NCBI GenBank assembly: GCA_948976265.1
Contig: CARFUA010000013.1
Location: 1-9,905, forward strand
DNA length: 9,905 nt
Reading direction: 5' to 3'
DNA from: an uncultured Clostridia bacterium
GTDB lineage: Bacteria; Bacillota; Clostridia; TANB77; CAG-508
The translations under genes and the position numbers were made by a program. The notes under the pieces were generated by a model. The model did not search any database and was not told the DNA's origin. It worked only from the letters and a program-made list of their open reading frames with translations. Each line of letters opens with the position of its first letter. The stretch's first letter is position 1. Below, piece by piece: positions 1 to 6,988 of this stretch.

Positions 1-796
1 AATTTGTGAATTTTAAATTTTTATAAATATAAAATCAATTTAAAACATAATTTGAAATTAAAAAATAAAATATTAATTCAAAAATACTGAATTAAAACAA
101 AGAAAAAATAAAATAATTATTTAAAAATTTATCCTAAAAAACAAATATAAAATTGTTTTTTTAAAACAACATTAAAAATATAGAAAACAAAAAAGTATTA
201 ACTATAAAAAATAAGACAGAAAATAAAATCATTTAACTTAATCAGAAAACAAAAATGTAAGGAAACAGAATAAATAATACAATTAACTAACAAAAAATAA
301 TTTTTTCAAAATTAAAAACATAAAATAAAAAAATAATAAATGATAGATAAAAAATATAATAATAAAATATTAACAGTTTTAATGTTATGGCAAAGAATAA
401 ACACATAAATAATCAAATAGACTATCAACTATATAATCAACGGATAAATTTTATTATAAGATAAATCAAAGCCAAAGAGTAAAAATAAAAGCATAAAAAT
501 AAAAAACTACATAATAAGTTATTTTTATAAAAAATCACAAGAAGAAAAAAGTATTTAAAGTACAAATAACTATGGGAACTAAAGAGAAAAGAAACTACGA
601 ACAAACAAATGACAATATACATAATTCTGATAACAATATAAACAAAAAGACAATAAACGAACGAAAAAAAGACGAATACTAACCGAATTTCTTTTAGAAT
701 TCTAGTAAAAACAAATAAGAAGTATGATAAAAAAATATAGTAAAAATATGATGAAATAAAAAAAGAAAATATATTTTTTTATTTAAGATAAAAGGT
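1..796. other. Extremely A+T-rich non-coding stretch
   Basis: I find no supportable gene here. The first three 60-base lines contain only 5, 5 and 6 G or C bases, far below any gene in the window. From about base 55 the plus strand is strongly A-rich over T, so minus-strand reading frames give artificial runs of Phe, Leu, Ile and Tyr. One such frame (437-622, minus, 61 codons) has no Shine-Dalgarno sequence before its ATG and no recognisable motif. Local structure includes an all-A/T inverted repeat with 11-base arms (754-764 and 774-784) and a 10-base palindrome TAGAATTCTA (695-704). Neither has a clear role. The stretch may be a decayed gene or simple intergenic spacer. Confidence 0.6.
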
Positions 797-831
797 AAAA
801 ACTGACTAAATTAATTTTAGCCAGTTTTTTT
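797..831 (-). terminator. Intrinsic terminator of the giant activase-like gene
   Basis: An inverted repeat pairs 797-810 with 816-829 around a 5-base loop. The single non-Watson-Crick position is an A/C mismatch if transcribed on plus but a G-U wobble if transcribed on minus, so the hairpin favours the minus strand. On that strand it is followed by a run of U. It begins 13 bases past the stop codon of the gene ending at 844, which is where its terminator should be. Confidence 0.85.
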
Positions 832-843
832 AAAAATATTAAA

Positions 844-3800
844 TTAATTTATTTTTTCATCAATTTTATCTTCTTGAACCATATTTTCAATTTCAATTGC
901 TTTAATATAATTATTTTTTTCTTTTAAATTATCTTTTGCCACAGTTAATAATAATTTAATTCGGTTTGTTTGATTTGTTTTACTTGCTCCAGGGTCATAA
1001 TCAACTGGCGCAATATTGGCATACGGATATTTTTCTCGAATTGTTTTTATAACTCCTTTTCCAACAACATGATTTGGTAAACAAGCAAATGGTTGAATAC
1101 AAATTATATTTGGAATATCATGTTCAATATATTCTAACATTTCGGCTGTCAAAAACCAACCTTCACCAGTTTGATTTCCAATAGATAAAATATCTTTTAT
1201 TTTATTTTCTAATTCCCAAATATTGCAAGGCAATAAATAATCTTTTTTTGATTTTTTTAATGCTTTTATATTATCTTTTTCAAAAAGAGAAATTAATTTT
1301 AAAACAATTTTAAAAATAGTGGATTTTGTTTTATCAGTATTTAATAAAGTATTATTTGTAATTTTATGCGTACAAATAAATTTTAAAAATCCCATAAAAT
1401 CAGGTGACACTACTTCAGCACCTTCTTGTTCTAATACATCAACGATATAATTATTTCCAAAAGGATGATATTTAATTAATACTTCACCAACAATTCCAAC
1501 CTTTGGTTTTTTTTCACTTAAATCAAGCTCAATATTTTCAAAATCTTCTACAATTTCATAAATACTTTTTTTAAATTCTGACATCGATGAATGGCAAACT
1601 AATTTTTTACATTTTTCCATCCAATATTCAAACTTTTCTTGCGACTCACCTTTATGAATTTCATATGCTCTATTTTTATAAAGTAATTTTTGTAATAAAT
1701 CGCCATATAAAACGCCTTTTAACATTTTTTCTATCATTTTTGCATTAATTTTAAATCCATTTGCTTTTTCCATACCGACAATATTAAATGAAACAACAGG
1801 AACGTTTGGATAGCCAGCATCTTTCAATGCTTTTCGAATAAATCCAATATAATTCGTTGCTCTACAACCACCACCAGTTTGAGACATAATCAATGCTGTT
1901 TTATTCACATCATATTTTCCGCTTTCCAAAGCTTCAATCATTTGACCAGTTGTCAAAATAGAAGGATAGCAAGCATCATTATTGACATATTTTAACCCTG
2001 TTTCCACAGTATGTTCAGTACAATCTTTTAGCAATTTTAGATTATAACCCAAAGATTGCATTGCCGACTCCAACAATTCAAAATGAATTGGAGCCATTTG
2101 TGGACATAAAATAGTATAACCTTGTTGTTTCATTTCTTTTGTGAAAAAAACTTTATTAATCTGATAATTTCCTAGTTTTTCTGGACTTTTCTTATTACGA
2201 ATACGCTTATTCATACTAGCCAAAAGGGAACGTACGCGAATACGAATCGCGCCTAAATTATTGATTTCATCAATTTTTATCAAAGTAAACATATTATCGT
2301 AACTTTTCAAAATTTCCTCAACTTGGTCAGTCGTAACGGCGTCAACGCCGCAACCAAATGAGTTTAGTTGAATCATTTCTAAATAGTCATGTTTACCCAC
2401 AAAATCTGCAGCAGCATATAATCTTGAATGATAAACCCATTGATTTACAACACGAATTGGCTTTTTTATCTTACCTAAATTTTCAATACTATCCTCAGAT
2501 AATACACACAACCCCAAAGAAGTAATCAAAGTATCAATGCCGTGATTGATTTCAGGGTCAACATGATAAGGTCTTCCTGCCAAAACGATACCACGCAAAT
2601 CATTTTCCTCAATATATTTCAAAACTTCGTTTCCCTTATCGCGCACATCTTTTTTATATTTTTGATATTCCTCCTCCGCTTTTTTCGCAGCGTTCATCAA
2701 TTCTACTTTACTAAATCGATATTCCCTAAACTCCTCCAAAGATGCCATAATTTTTACCAAATTTTTAATATTATCAATTGGCAAAAATGAATTAATATAT
2801 TTAATATTTTTCAATTCCTCCACATTATTTTTAATAACTTCTGAATACGAAATGACAATCGGACAATTATAATGATTATCCGCAACATCATGCTCTTTTC
2901 GAGAATACGGAATACAAGGATAAAATATCGTTTTTATACCTTGGTCAAGCAAACTCATAATATGTCCATGAGCCAATTTTGCAGGGTAGCAAACGGATTC
3001 AGAGGGCATAGACTCAATTCCTTTTTCATAAGTTTTACGATTGCTTTTCTCAGAAATAATTACACGGAATCCCAAATTCGTAAACAAAGTAAACCAAAAA
3101 GGATAATCTTCATACATATTCAAAACCCTAGGAATCCCAATTGTTCCGCGCTTTGCTTCTGATTCTTCTAATGGTTTATAACCAAACAATCTTTCAAATT
3201 TATATTGATAAAGATTTGGTAAATCCTGATTTTTAGAAGCTTCGCCACTTCCTTTTTCGCAACGATTTCCAGAAATAAATTTTTTACCATTATCAAATTG
3301 ATTAATTGTAAGCAAACAATGATTTTCACAATGGTTACAACGAACATGTGTAATGTTTATATGTAATTTTTCCAATTCTTCAGCCTTCAAAATTGTTGAA
3401 TAATATTCCATATCCATATTGGCAATAAATTGTTCTTTTGCAAGTAAAGCAACTCCATAAGCGCCCATTAATCCTGCAATATTCGGTCTTACAACGTCAC
3501 GCCCAACAATCGATTCAAAACTACGTAAAACCGCATCATTATAAAACGTTCCACCTTGCACGACAATATGTTCGCCCAAAGTCTTGACATCTCGAACTTT
3601 CATAACCTTCTGAATAGCATTTTTTATAATAGAATAGGAAAGTCCAGCAGAAATATCACCAACTGAAGCCCCTTCTTTTTGGGCTTGTTTAATTTTAGAA
3701 TTCATAAAAACCGTACAACGGGAACCTAAATCCACAGGAGTTTGAGAATGCAAAGCCTCTTGCACAAATTCCTGAATCGAAATTCCCAAACTTTTGGCAA

Positions 3801-5166
3801 ACGTCTCCAAAAATGACCCACATCCAGAAGAACAAGCTTCATTTAACATAATATTATCAATGGTATCATCTTTAATTTTTATATATTTCATATCCTGTCC
3901 ACCAATATCAATAATGGAAGAAACGTTTGGTTCAAATTGCTTAGCTGCTGTATAATGTGCAATAGTTTCGATTTCATTCAAATCGATATTTAATCCCGTT
4001 TGAATCAACTTTTCACCATATCCAGTAACACCACTAAAACGTAATTGTGCCGTTTTTGGCAACACAGCATACAATTCCTTCAACATTCCAATTACAGAAG
4101 TAAGAGGATTTCCATTATTATTTTGATACAACGAATACAAAATTTCATTTTTTTCCCCAATTAATACTAATTTCGTTGTCGTAGAGCCAGCATCGATTCC
4201 CAAATAACAGTTTCCAACGTAATTTTCTAAACAAGCCTCATGAACCGTATGCTTTGCATGCCTTTCCTGAAATTCTTCATAATCTTTGGTATTGGCAAAT
4301 AAAGCAGGCAAAGGCTTACTTTCCGTATAATTGGACTTTTCGAATTTTTTCAAACTATTTTGCAAAGTTTTCGTCGAAATCCATTCGGTTTCTAGCGAAG
4401 CAAGAGCGCTACCGGTTGCCACAAGCAAATGAGCATTTTCAGGAACTATAATCTCATCTTCACATAAGGAAAGTGTTTCAATAAAACGATTGCGAAGTTC
4501 GGATAAATAGCTAAGTGGTCCTCCTAAAAAAGCAACTTTCCCACGAATCGGTCTACCACAAGCCAAACCAGAAATTGTCTGATTCACAACAGCTTGAAAA
4601 ATAGAAACCGCAATATCTTCTTTTGCAGCACCCTCATTAATTAACGGCTGAATGTCCGTTTTGGCAAAAACGCCACAACGAGAAGCAATCGGATAAATGG
4701 TTTTGTAACCTTTGGCAAGTTCGTTCAAACCAGCTGTATCAGTATTTAGCAAAGATGCCATTTGGTCTAAAAACGCACCAGTTCCGCCAGCACACGTTCC
4801 GTTCATACGTTGCTCAATAAACTTATCAAAATAAATAATTTTCGCATCTTCTCCACCAAGTTCAATCACCACATCTGTTTGAGGAATTAGTTTTTCGACC
4901 GCTTTTTTACAAGCGATTACTTCTTGAATAAAAGAAATATTCAATAATCGCGAAATCTCCAAAGCGCCAGAACCAGTAAGGGACATCGTAAAATCTGAGT
5001 TTGGATAATCTTTTATAAATTTTAACAAAACTTCAGATAATGTTTTTTTCGTATCTGAAAAATGTCTTGTATAACTAGAATACAATGGTTTTAAGGTATC
5101 ATCCAATACCATAATTTTAATCGTAGTAGAGCCAATATCAAGGCCAACGTGTAATTTATGTTTCAT
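844..5166 (-). CDS. Giant fused acyl-CoA dehydratase activase-like protein (two ASKHA ATPase domains plus DUF2229/HgdB-like regions)
   Basis: This 1440-residue cytoplasmic protein belongs to the 2-hydroxyacyl-CoA dehydratase / benzoyl-CoA reductase activase superfamily, whose members use ATP to drive low-potential electron transfer from [4Fe-4S] clusters. Its true substrate is unknown. Activase domain 1 (about 5-260) has a DIGSTT phosphate loop (10-15), GGED (104-107), and candidate cluster cysteines C125 (CAGGTGAF) and C164 (SRCGVF). Activase domain 2 (about 320-580) has DAGSTTTK (325-332), GGQD (422-425), C445 (ACSSGCGSF) and C484 (SRCTVF). A CxxCxxxC plus one Cys group (610, 613, 617, 636) could hold another cluster. 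A DUF2229-like region starts near 677, and HgdB-like segments follow: AGRPYHVDPE (863-872), SFGCGVDA (936-943), NNDACYPS (1062-1069), SQTGGGCRA (1095-1103) and PFACLPNHV (1359-1367). The start at 5166 is chosen because AAGGTG lies 6 bases upstream (5178-5173); an in-frame ATG at 5187 lacks such a site. No dehydratase genes flank it, so it may act alone. Full-length fusions of this kind are typical of Clostridia. Confidence 0.9.
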   Translation of the reverse strand: MKHKLHVGLDIGSTTIKIMVLDDTLKPLYSSYTRHFSDTKKTLSEVLLKFIKDYPNSDFTMSLTGSGALEISRLLNISFIQEVIACKKAVEKLIPQTDVVIELGGEDAKIIYFDKFIEQRMNGTCAGGTGAFLDQMASLLNTDTAGLNELAKGYKTIYPIASRCGVFAKTDIQPLINEGAAKEDIAVSIFQAVVNQTISGLACGRPIRGKVAFLGGPLSYLSELRNRFIETLSLCEDEIIVPENAHLLVATGSALASLETEWISTKTLQNSLKKFEKSNYTESKPLPALFANTKDYEEFQERHAKHTVHEACLENYVGNCYLGIDAGSTTTKLVLIGEKNEILYSLYQNNNGNPLTSVIGMLKELYAVLPKTAQLRFSGVTGYGEKLIQTGLNIDLNEIETIAHYTAAKQFEPNVSSIIDIGGQDMKYIKIKDDTIDNIMLNEACSSGCGSFLETFAKSLGISIQEFVQEALHSQTPVDLGSRCTVFMNSKIKQAQKEGASVGDISAGLSYSIIKNAIQKVMKVRDVKTLGEHIVVQGGTFYNDAVLRSFESIVGRDVVRPNIAGLMGAYGVALLAKEQFIANMDMEYYSTILKAEELEKLHINITHVRCNHCENHCLLTINQFDNGKKFISGNRCEKGSGEASKNQDLPNLYQYKFERLFGYKPLEESEAKRGTIGIPRVLNMYEDYPFWFTLFTNLGFRVIISEKSNRKTYEKGIESMPSESVCYPAKLAHGHIMSLLDQGIKTIFYPCIPYSRKEHDVADNHYNCPIVISYSEVIKNNVEELKNIKYINSFLPIDNIKNLVKIMASLEEFREYRFSKVELMNAAKKAEEEYQKYKKDVRDKGNEVLKYIEENDLRGIVLAGRPYHVDPEINHGIDTLITSLGLCVLSEDSIENLGKIKKPIRVVNQWVYHSRLYAAADFVGKHDYLEMIQLNSFGCGVDAVTTDQVEEILKSYDNMFTLIKIDEINNLGAIRIRVRSLLASMNKRIRNKKSPEKLGNYQINKVFFTKEMKQQGYTILCPQMAPIHFELLESAMQSLGYNLKLLKDCTEHTVETGLKYVNNDACYPSILTTGQMIEALESGKYDVNKTALIMSQTGGGCRATNYIGFIRKALKDAGYPNVPVVSFNIVGMEKANGFKINAKMIEKMLKGVLYGDLLQKLLYKNRAYEIHKGESQEKFEYWMEKCKKLVCHSSMSEFKKSIYEIVEDFENIELDLSEKKPKVGIVGEVLIKYHPFGNNYIVDVLEQEGAEVVSPDFMGFLKFICTHKITNNTLLNTDKTKSTIFKIVLKLISLFEKDNIKALKKSKKDYLLPCNIWELENKIKDILSIGNQTGEGWFLTAEMLEYIEHDIPNIICIQPFACLPNHVVGKGVIKTIREKYPYANIAPVDYDPGASKTNQTNRIKLLLTVAKDNLKEKNNYIKAIEIENMVQEDKIDEKIN

Positions 5167-5194
5167 ATAGTACACCTTCTTTTTCATAATATGC

Positions 5195-5210
5195 TAAAAT
5201 GAACATTTTA
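5195..5210. repeat. Small inverted repeat in the giant gene's leader
   Basis: TAAAATG (5195-5201) and CATTTTA (5204-5210) form perfect 7-base arms around two bases. It lies between the proximal promoter and the Shine-Dalgarno site of the giant gene, so it could be an operator or a weak leader hairpin. In such A+T-rich DNA it may also be chance. Confidence 0.3.
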
Positions 5211-5220
5211 ACATAATTAT

Positions 5221-5249
5221 ATCTTATACTGTTTGTCGTAATTTGTCAA
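5221..5249 (-). promoter_or_regulatory. Probable proximal promoter of the giant activase-like gene
   Basis: On the minus strand a perfect -35 box TTGACA (5249-5244) is followed after 17 bases by TAAGAT (5226-5221), which matches the -10 consensus at 4 of 6 positions. A TATAAG at 15-base spacing is an alternative -10. It sits about 55 bases before the chosen start codon. The -35 lies inside a degenerate copy of the palindromic element found at the two strong cassette promoters of the window. Confidence 0.6.
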
Positions 5250-5271
5250 TTGGTAAATTTGAGAAATATGG
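5221..5271 (-). repeat. Degenerate third copy (C) of the promoter/operator cassette
   Basis: Read on minus, this has the left arm CATATTT (5271-5265), an 8-base gap, then TACCAATTGACA (5255-5244), which is the cassette core TGTCAATTGACA with two changes. The right arm is poorly kept (AAACAGT instead of AAATATG). The gap is one base shorter than in copies A and B, and the conserved upstream 25 bases are missing. The half-conserved layout suggests a decayed or weak site of the same kind. Confidence 0.5.
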
Positions 5272-5305
5272 AAGAAACTAGAGAAAATAATAAGATTTTT
5301 GACAT

Positions 5306-5333
5306 AAAAAAAGAAATAATTCGAAATTATTTC
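5306..5333 (-). terminator. Intrinsic terminator or attenuator upstream of the giant gene
   Basis: On minus, GAAATAATT (5333-5325) and AATTATTTC (5321-5313) form a perfect 9-base stem around a 3-base UCG loop, immediately followed by seven U (5312-5306). The stem has only two G-C pairs and is modest in strength, but the U tract is classic. It lies about 20 bases after the -10 box of the upstream cassette promoter and 140 bases before the giant gene's start codon, so it should stop or regulate transcripts from that promoter. Confidence 0.65.
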
Positions 5334-5348
5334 CCACAATAGCCCTCA
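5306..5348 (-). ncRNA. Candidate very short leader or small RNA
   Basis: The cassette A promoter predicts a start near 5348, and the terminator ends at 5306, giving an RNA of roughly 40-45 bases. Its 5' part reads GGTGAGGGCTATTGTGGG. This could be a terminated leader of the giant gene, in which case antitermination would connect it to the coding region, or a stand-alone tiny RNA. The 5' part resembles a Shine-Dalgarno followed by TTG, but the resulting 41-codon frame has no recognisable character. The existence of the RNA is inferred only from promoter and terminator positions. Confidence 0.35.
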
Positions 5349-5354
5349 CCTTTT

Positions 5355-5389
5355 ATTATATCATATTTATGTAAATTTGTCAATTGACA
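5355..5389 (-). promoter_or_regulatory. Strong sigma-A type promoter within cassette A
   Basis: On minus, a consensus -35 TTGACA (5389-5384, half of the central palindrome) is separated by exactly 17 bases from a consensus -10 TATAAT (5360-5355), which also has an extended TGn motif. Its overlap with a perfect palindrome suggests that a dimeric regulator could compete with RNA polymerase. It points towards the short terminated RNA and, beyond that, the giant gene. Confidence 0.85.
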
Positions 5390-5422
5390 AATACTGTAAA
5401 ATATGCTCTCACTTGATTTTAC
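5355..5422 (-). repeat. Promoter/operator cassette, copy A
   Basis: This 68-base segment on minus matches 8858-8925 on plus at 56 of 68 positions without gaps. The first 25 bases, starting GTAAAATCAAGTGAGAG, differ at only one position. The centre carries an 18-base perfect palindrome (5375-5392) containing TGTCAATTGACA. CATATTT and AAATATG lie symmetrically, each 9 bases from that 12-base core. The segment ends with the -10 box. Confidence 0.85.
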
Positions 5423-5505
5423 AAGGATTTAAGACAAGATAAATTTCATGGAATGAAAAAGTCGCTATACTTGCTAATAAAGTTAATTTCAGTATGTTAT
5501 AGTTC

Positions 5506-5555
5506 AAAAAGTAGCCACTAGAGCATAAATTTCTACTCTGGTGGCTGCTTTTTTT
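5506..5555. terminator. Strong bidirectional hairpin terminator
   Basis: AAAAAGTAGCCACTAGAG (5506-5523) pairs with CTCTGGTGGCTGCTTTTT (5536-5553). Two positions are U-G wobbles on plus and A/C mismatches on minus, so the plus orientation folds better, and it has seven U after the stem. On minus the hairpin starts right at the stop codon of the gene ending at 5554 and ends in five U, so it can serve as that gene's terminator. The plus-strand preference hints at a transcript coming from about 5450. Confidence 0.8.
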
Positions 5556-6027
5556 AACCTCGATACGGTCGATGTGGGTTTATGTACTGGTACGGAACAA
5601 AAAATGTTTTCAAAGGAATCGACTGTGAATGCGTTTCAATTGGAAAATCCTGTTTCATAAATTCCCGCTGCTCAGCAGATTTTCTAATTCCTAATGGTAA
5701 ATATAACTCAGGTTGAAGAGTTAATGTTCCATTAATGTGCCTATTTTTTGTGTACTTGATGGATAATGGAATTGCCACAACCATTCCATCTAAGTCTTTC
5801 CGATAGGAAACAGTTCGTTTCACGGAGACTTTATGTTCCGCATTTTTTTTCATAAACACAGTTGCCTTTTCAGAATGCGCTTTTAAGCGACTGCCTTTTG
5901 GAATATTACCAGAAAGGCTTAAAGTAATGTTAAAAGAAGTTGGATAACATTCTAGTAACAGAACAAGGTTTCCGTTTAAAAGCCGCAAACTTCTTTTGCC
6001 CAATAAGTTATTTTTCTTTTTACCCAT
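5554..6027 (-). CDS. Basic protein of unknown function (157 residues)
   Basis: I do not recognise this family. The protein is strongly basic: by my count 27 Lys+Arg against 10 Asp+Glu. It starts MGKKKNN and has no signal peptide or membrane segment. A mid-region of alternating hydrophobic and polar residues (about 20-40 and 80-110) suggests beta strands, and the tail is rich in Pro, Tyr and Arg (145-157). There is one cysteine, C27. The charge would suit nucleic-acid or ribosome binding, but that is only inference. The start at 6027 is chosen because GGAGG (6041-6037) lies 9 bases upstream. An in-frame ATG at 6087 would place the N-terminus inside a consensus promoter and is rejected. It is a single-gene unit with its own promoter and terminator. 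Confidence 0.75.
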   Translation of the reverse strand: MGKKKNNLLGKRSLRLLNGNLVLLLECYPTSFNITLSLSGNIPKGSRLKAHSEKATVFMKKNAEHKVSVKRTVSYRKDLDGMVVAIPLSIKYTKNRHINGTLTLQPELYLPLGIRKSAEQREFMKQDFPIETHSQSIPLKTFFVPYQYINPHRPYRG

Positions 6028-6058
6028 ATAGTTAATCCTCCAATTAATTGATAAGAAT

Positions 6059-6087
6059 ATTATATACCATGTTGACGTAAAAGTCAA
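6059..6087 (-). promoter_or_regulatory. Promoter of the basic orphan protein gene
   Basis: On minus, TTGACT (6087-6082) and TATAAT (6064-6059) are separated by 17 bases. The predicted start of transcription near 6052 gives a leader of about 25 bases with a good GGAGG site. The promoter overlaps the longer reading frame's N-terminus, which settles the start codon choice. Confidence 0.85.
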
Positions 6088-6099
6088 ATTTTAAATTAA

Positions 6100-6137
6100 A
6101 AACAAACCCAAGCCGATATTTTGGATTGGGTTTGTTT
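6100..6137 (-). terminator. Terminator of the hemolysin III family gene
   Basis: AAACAAACCCAA (6100-6111) pairs perfectly with TTGGGTTTGTTT (6126-6137). On minus the stem is followed by a TTTTTAATTT tract. It starts 2 bases after the stop codon of the gene ending at 6139 and lies before the promoter of the next minus-strand gene, which insulates the two. Confidence 0.85.
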
Positions 6138-6138
6138 A

Positions 6139-6798
6139 TTATATTTTCAAAACATATCTCAGTATAAACCAATAATGGCTTGCGCTTCCTAGCATAACGA
6201 ACAGATGAAAAATCTCATGAAATCCAAAATCTTTCCATTTGGTTTTTGGCCATTTTAGCCAATAAATAATACCTCCAATGGTATAAAAAACGCCACATAA
6301 AATAAGCCATAAAAGTCCATGCAATAAATTAGCTTCTTTAAAAGATTGAAATAATGGATAAATTGCCAAAATGCCCATCCATCCCATAATTAAGTAAATT
6401 CCAGTTGATAAGGCACGTGGCGCCTTAATCCAAATCGAAGAAAAAATAGTTCCCAATAATGCAAAGACCCATAAAATTCCAAAAATTGTCCATCCCCAAG
6501 CACCACGCAAAGGACCAAGACAAATTGGTGTATAGCTTGCTGCAATTAAAATGTAAATCATAATATGGTCAAATTTTCGAAAAACATTGATTCCTGTTTG
6601 GCTGATATTTAGCCAATGATAAAGTGTACTAAATAAATATAATAAAAATAGTCCAATTCCAAAGATGGTGAAAGATACCACATCATAGCCATCGCCCCAA
6701 ATGGCAGAAAAAACAATTAATACCACCATTCCAGCCAAGGCGAAAACGGCTCCAATACAATGTGTTAAACCGCTCGTAAAATCTCTAACTTTTGCCAT
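6139..6798 (-). CDS. Hemolysin III family (PAQR-type) seven-helix membrane protein
   Basis: This 219-residue integral membrane protein belongs to the hemolysin III / YqfA family of the PAQR superfamily, related to adiponectin receptors. Seven hydrophobic helices can be placed at roughly 13-32, 41-62, 76-95, 104-124, 130-149, 156-180 and 196-216. The family's metal-site motifs are present: S57 and H61 (STLYH), D77-H78 (FRKFDH), and H194, H198 and H208 (HEIFH...SHY). In the superfamily such His residues bind zinc and support a hydrolase-like activity. The bacterial role is poorly defined, and most members are not proven toxins. The length is normal for the family. AAAGGA (6810-6805) lies 6 bases before the ATG. 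It is a single-gene unit between its own promoter and terminator. Confidence 0.93.
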   Translation of the reverse strand: MAKVRDFTSGLTHCIGAVFALAGMVVLIVFSAIWGDGYDVVSFTIFGIGLFLLYLFSTLYHWLNISQTGINVFRKFDHIMIYILIAASYTPICLGPLRGAWGWTIFGILWVFALLGTIFSSIWIKAPRALSTGIYLIMGWMGILAIYPLFQSFKEANLLHGLLWLILCGVFYTIGGIIYWLKWPKTKWKDFGFHEIFHLFVMLGSASHYWFILRYVLKI

Positions 6799-6831
6799 AA
6801 AAATTCCTTTCTAATAATATTTTATAAACTC

Positions 6832-6860
6832 ATCATAATACAGAATTTGTAAGATGTCAA
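6832..6860 (-). promoter_or_regulatory. Promoter of the hemolysin III family gene
   Basis: On minus, a perfect -35 TTGACA (6860-6855) is followed after 17 bases by TATGAT (6837-6832), 5 of 6 matches to the -10 consensus. The predicted leader is about 25-30 bases and carries AAAGGA before the ATG. Confidence 0.8.
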
Positions 6861-6888
6861 TACAAATCGTATAAAAAAACATATAAAA

Positions 6889-6903
6889 TAGTTTTCGAAA
6901 CTA
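6889..6903. repeat. Short inverted repeat in the divergent intergenic region
   Basis: TAGTTT (6889-6894) and AAACTA (6898-6903) form 6-base arms around TCG. It lies between the divergently transcribed hemolysin III and GerMN genes, where an operator would be plausible. Nothing else supports a function. Confidence 0.25.
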
Positions 6904-6934
6904 GATTCGACAAAATCTGTCATAAAATTGACTA

Positions 6935-6964
6935 GCATAAAAGGTACAGACTACGAATATTATC
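6935..6964 (+). promoter_or_regulatory. Possible sporulation-sigma promoter before the GerMN gene (weak)
   Basis: No good sigma-A promoter precedes this gene: TTGACT at 6929-6934 has no -10 at proper spacing. GCATA (6935-6939) followed after 18 bases by TATTATC (6958-6964) resembles the Bacillus sigma-G pattern GHATR-N18-CATWHTA, matching the -10 part at 5 of 7 positions. This is suggestive only because the product carries a sporulation-associated domain. Confidence 0.2.
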
Positions 6965-6988
6965 TACCAAGAAAGGGAGGCAGTAGCT

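Noticed and set aside
437..622. 61-codon minus-strand frame rich in Phe, Leu, Ile and Tyr, resembling a membrane peptide
   Set aside because: It is the expected translation of T-rich low-complexity DNA. There is no ribosome-binding site before the ATG and no domain signal.
2542..4451. Plus-strand frames opposite the giant gene
   Set aside because: They are antisense shadows without start signals; the minus-strand protein is conserved throughout.
5167..5187. Upstream ATG for the giant gene adding seven residues
   Set aside because: AAGGTG lies just before the ATG at 5166, and family members begin shortly before the DIGSTT loop.
5211..5334. 41-codon minus-strand frame starting at TTG after a GGTGAGG sequence
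   Set aside because: It runs straight through the terminator hairpin and the next promoter, has no family character and uses a weak start codon. The promoter-terminator reading explains the region better.
5221..5422. The cassette copies A and C as ends of a MITE or insertion element
   Set aside because: No target-site duplication or transposase was seen. The copies have the same orientation, and their shared parts are promoter elements rather than terminal repeats.
6028..6087. N-terminal extension of the basic orphan protein from an upstream ATG
   Set aside because: The extension overlaps a TTGACT-17-TATAAT promoter, and the internal ATG at 6027 has a well-placed GGAGG.
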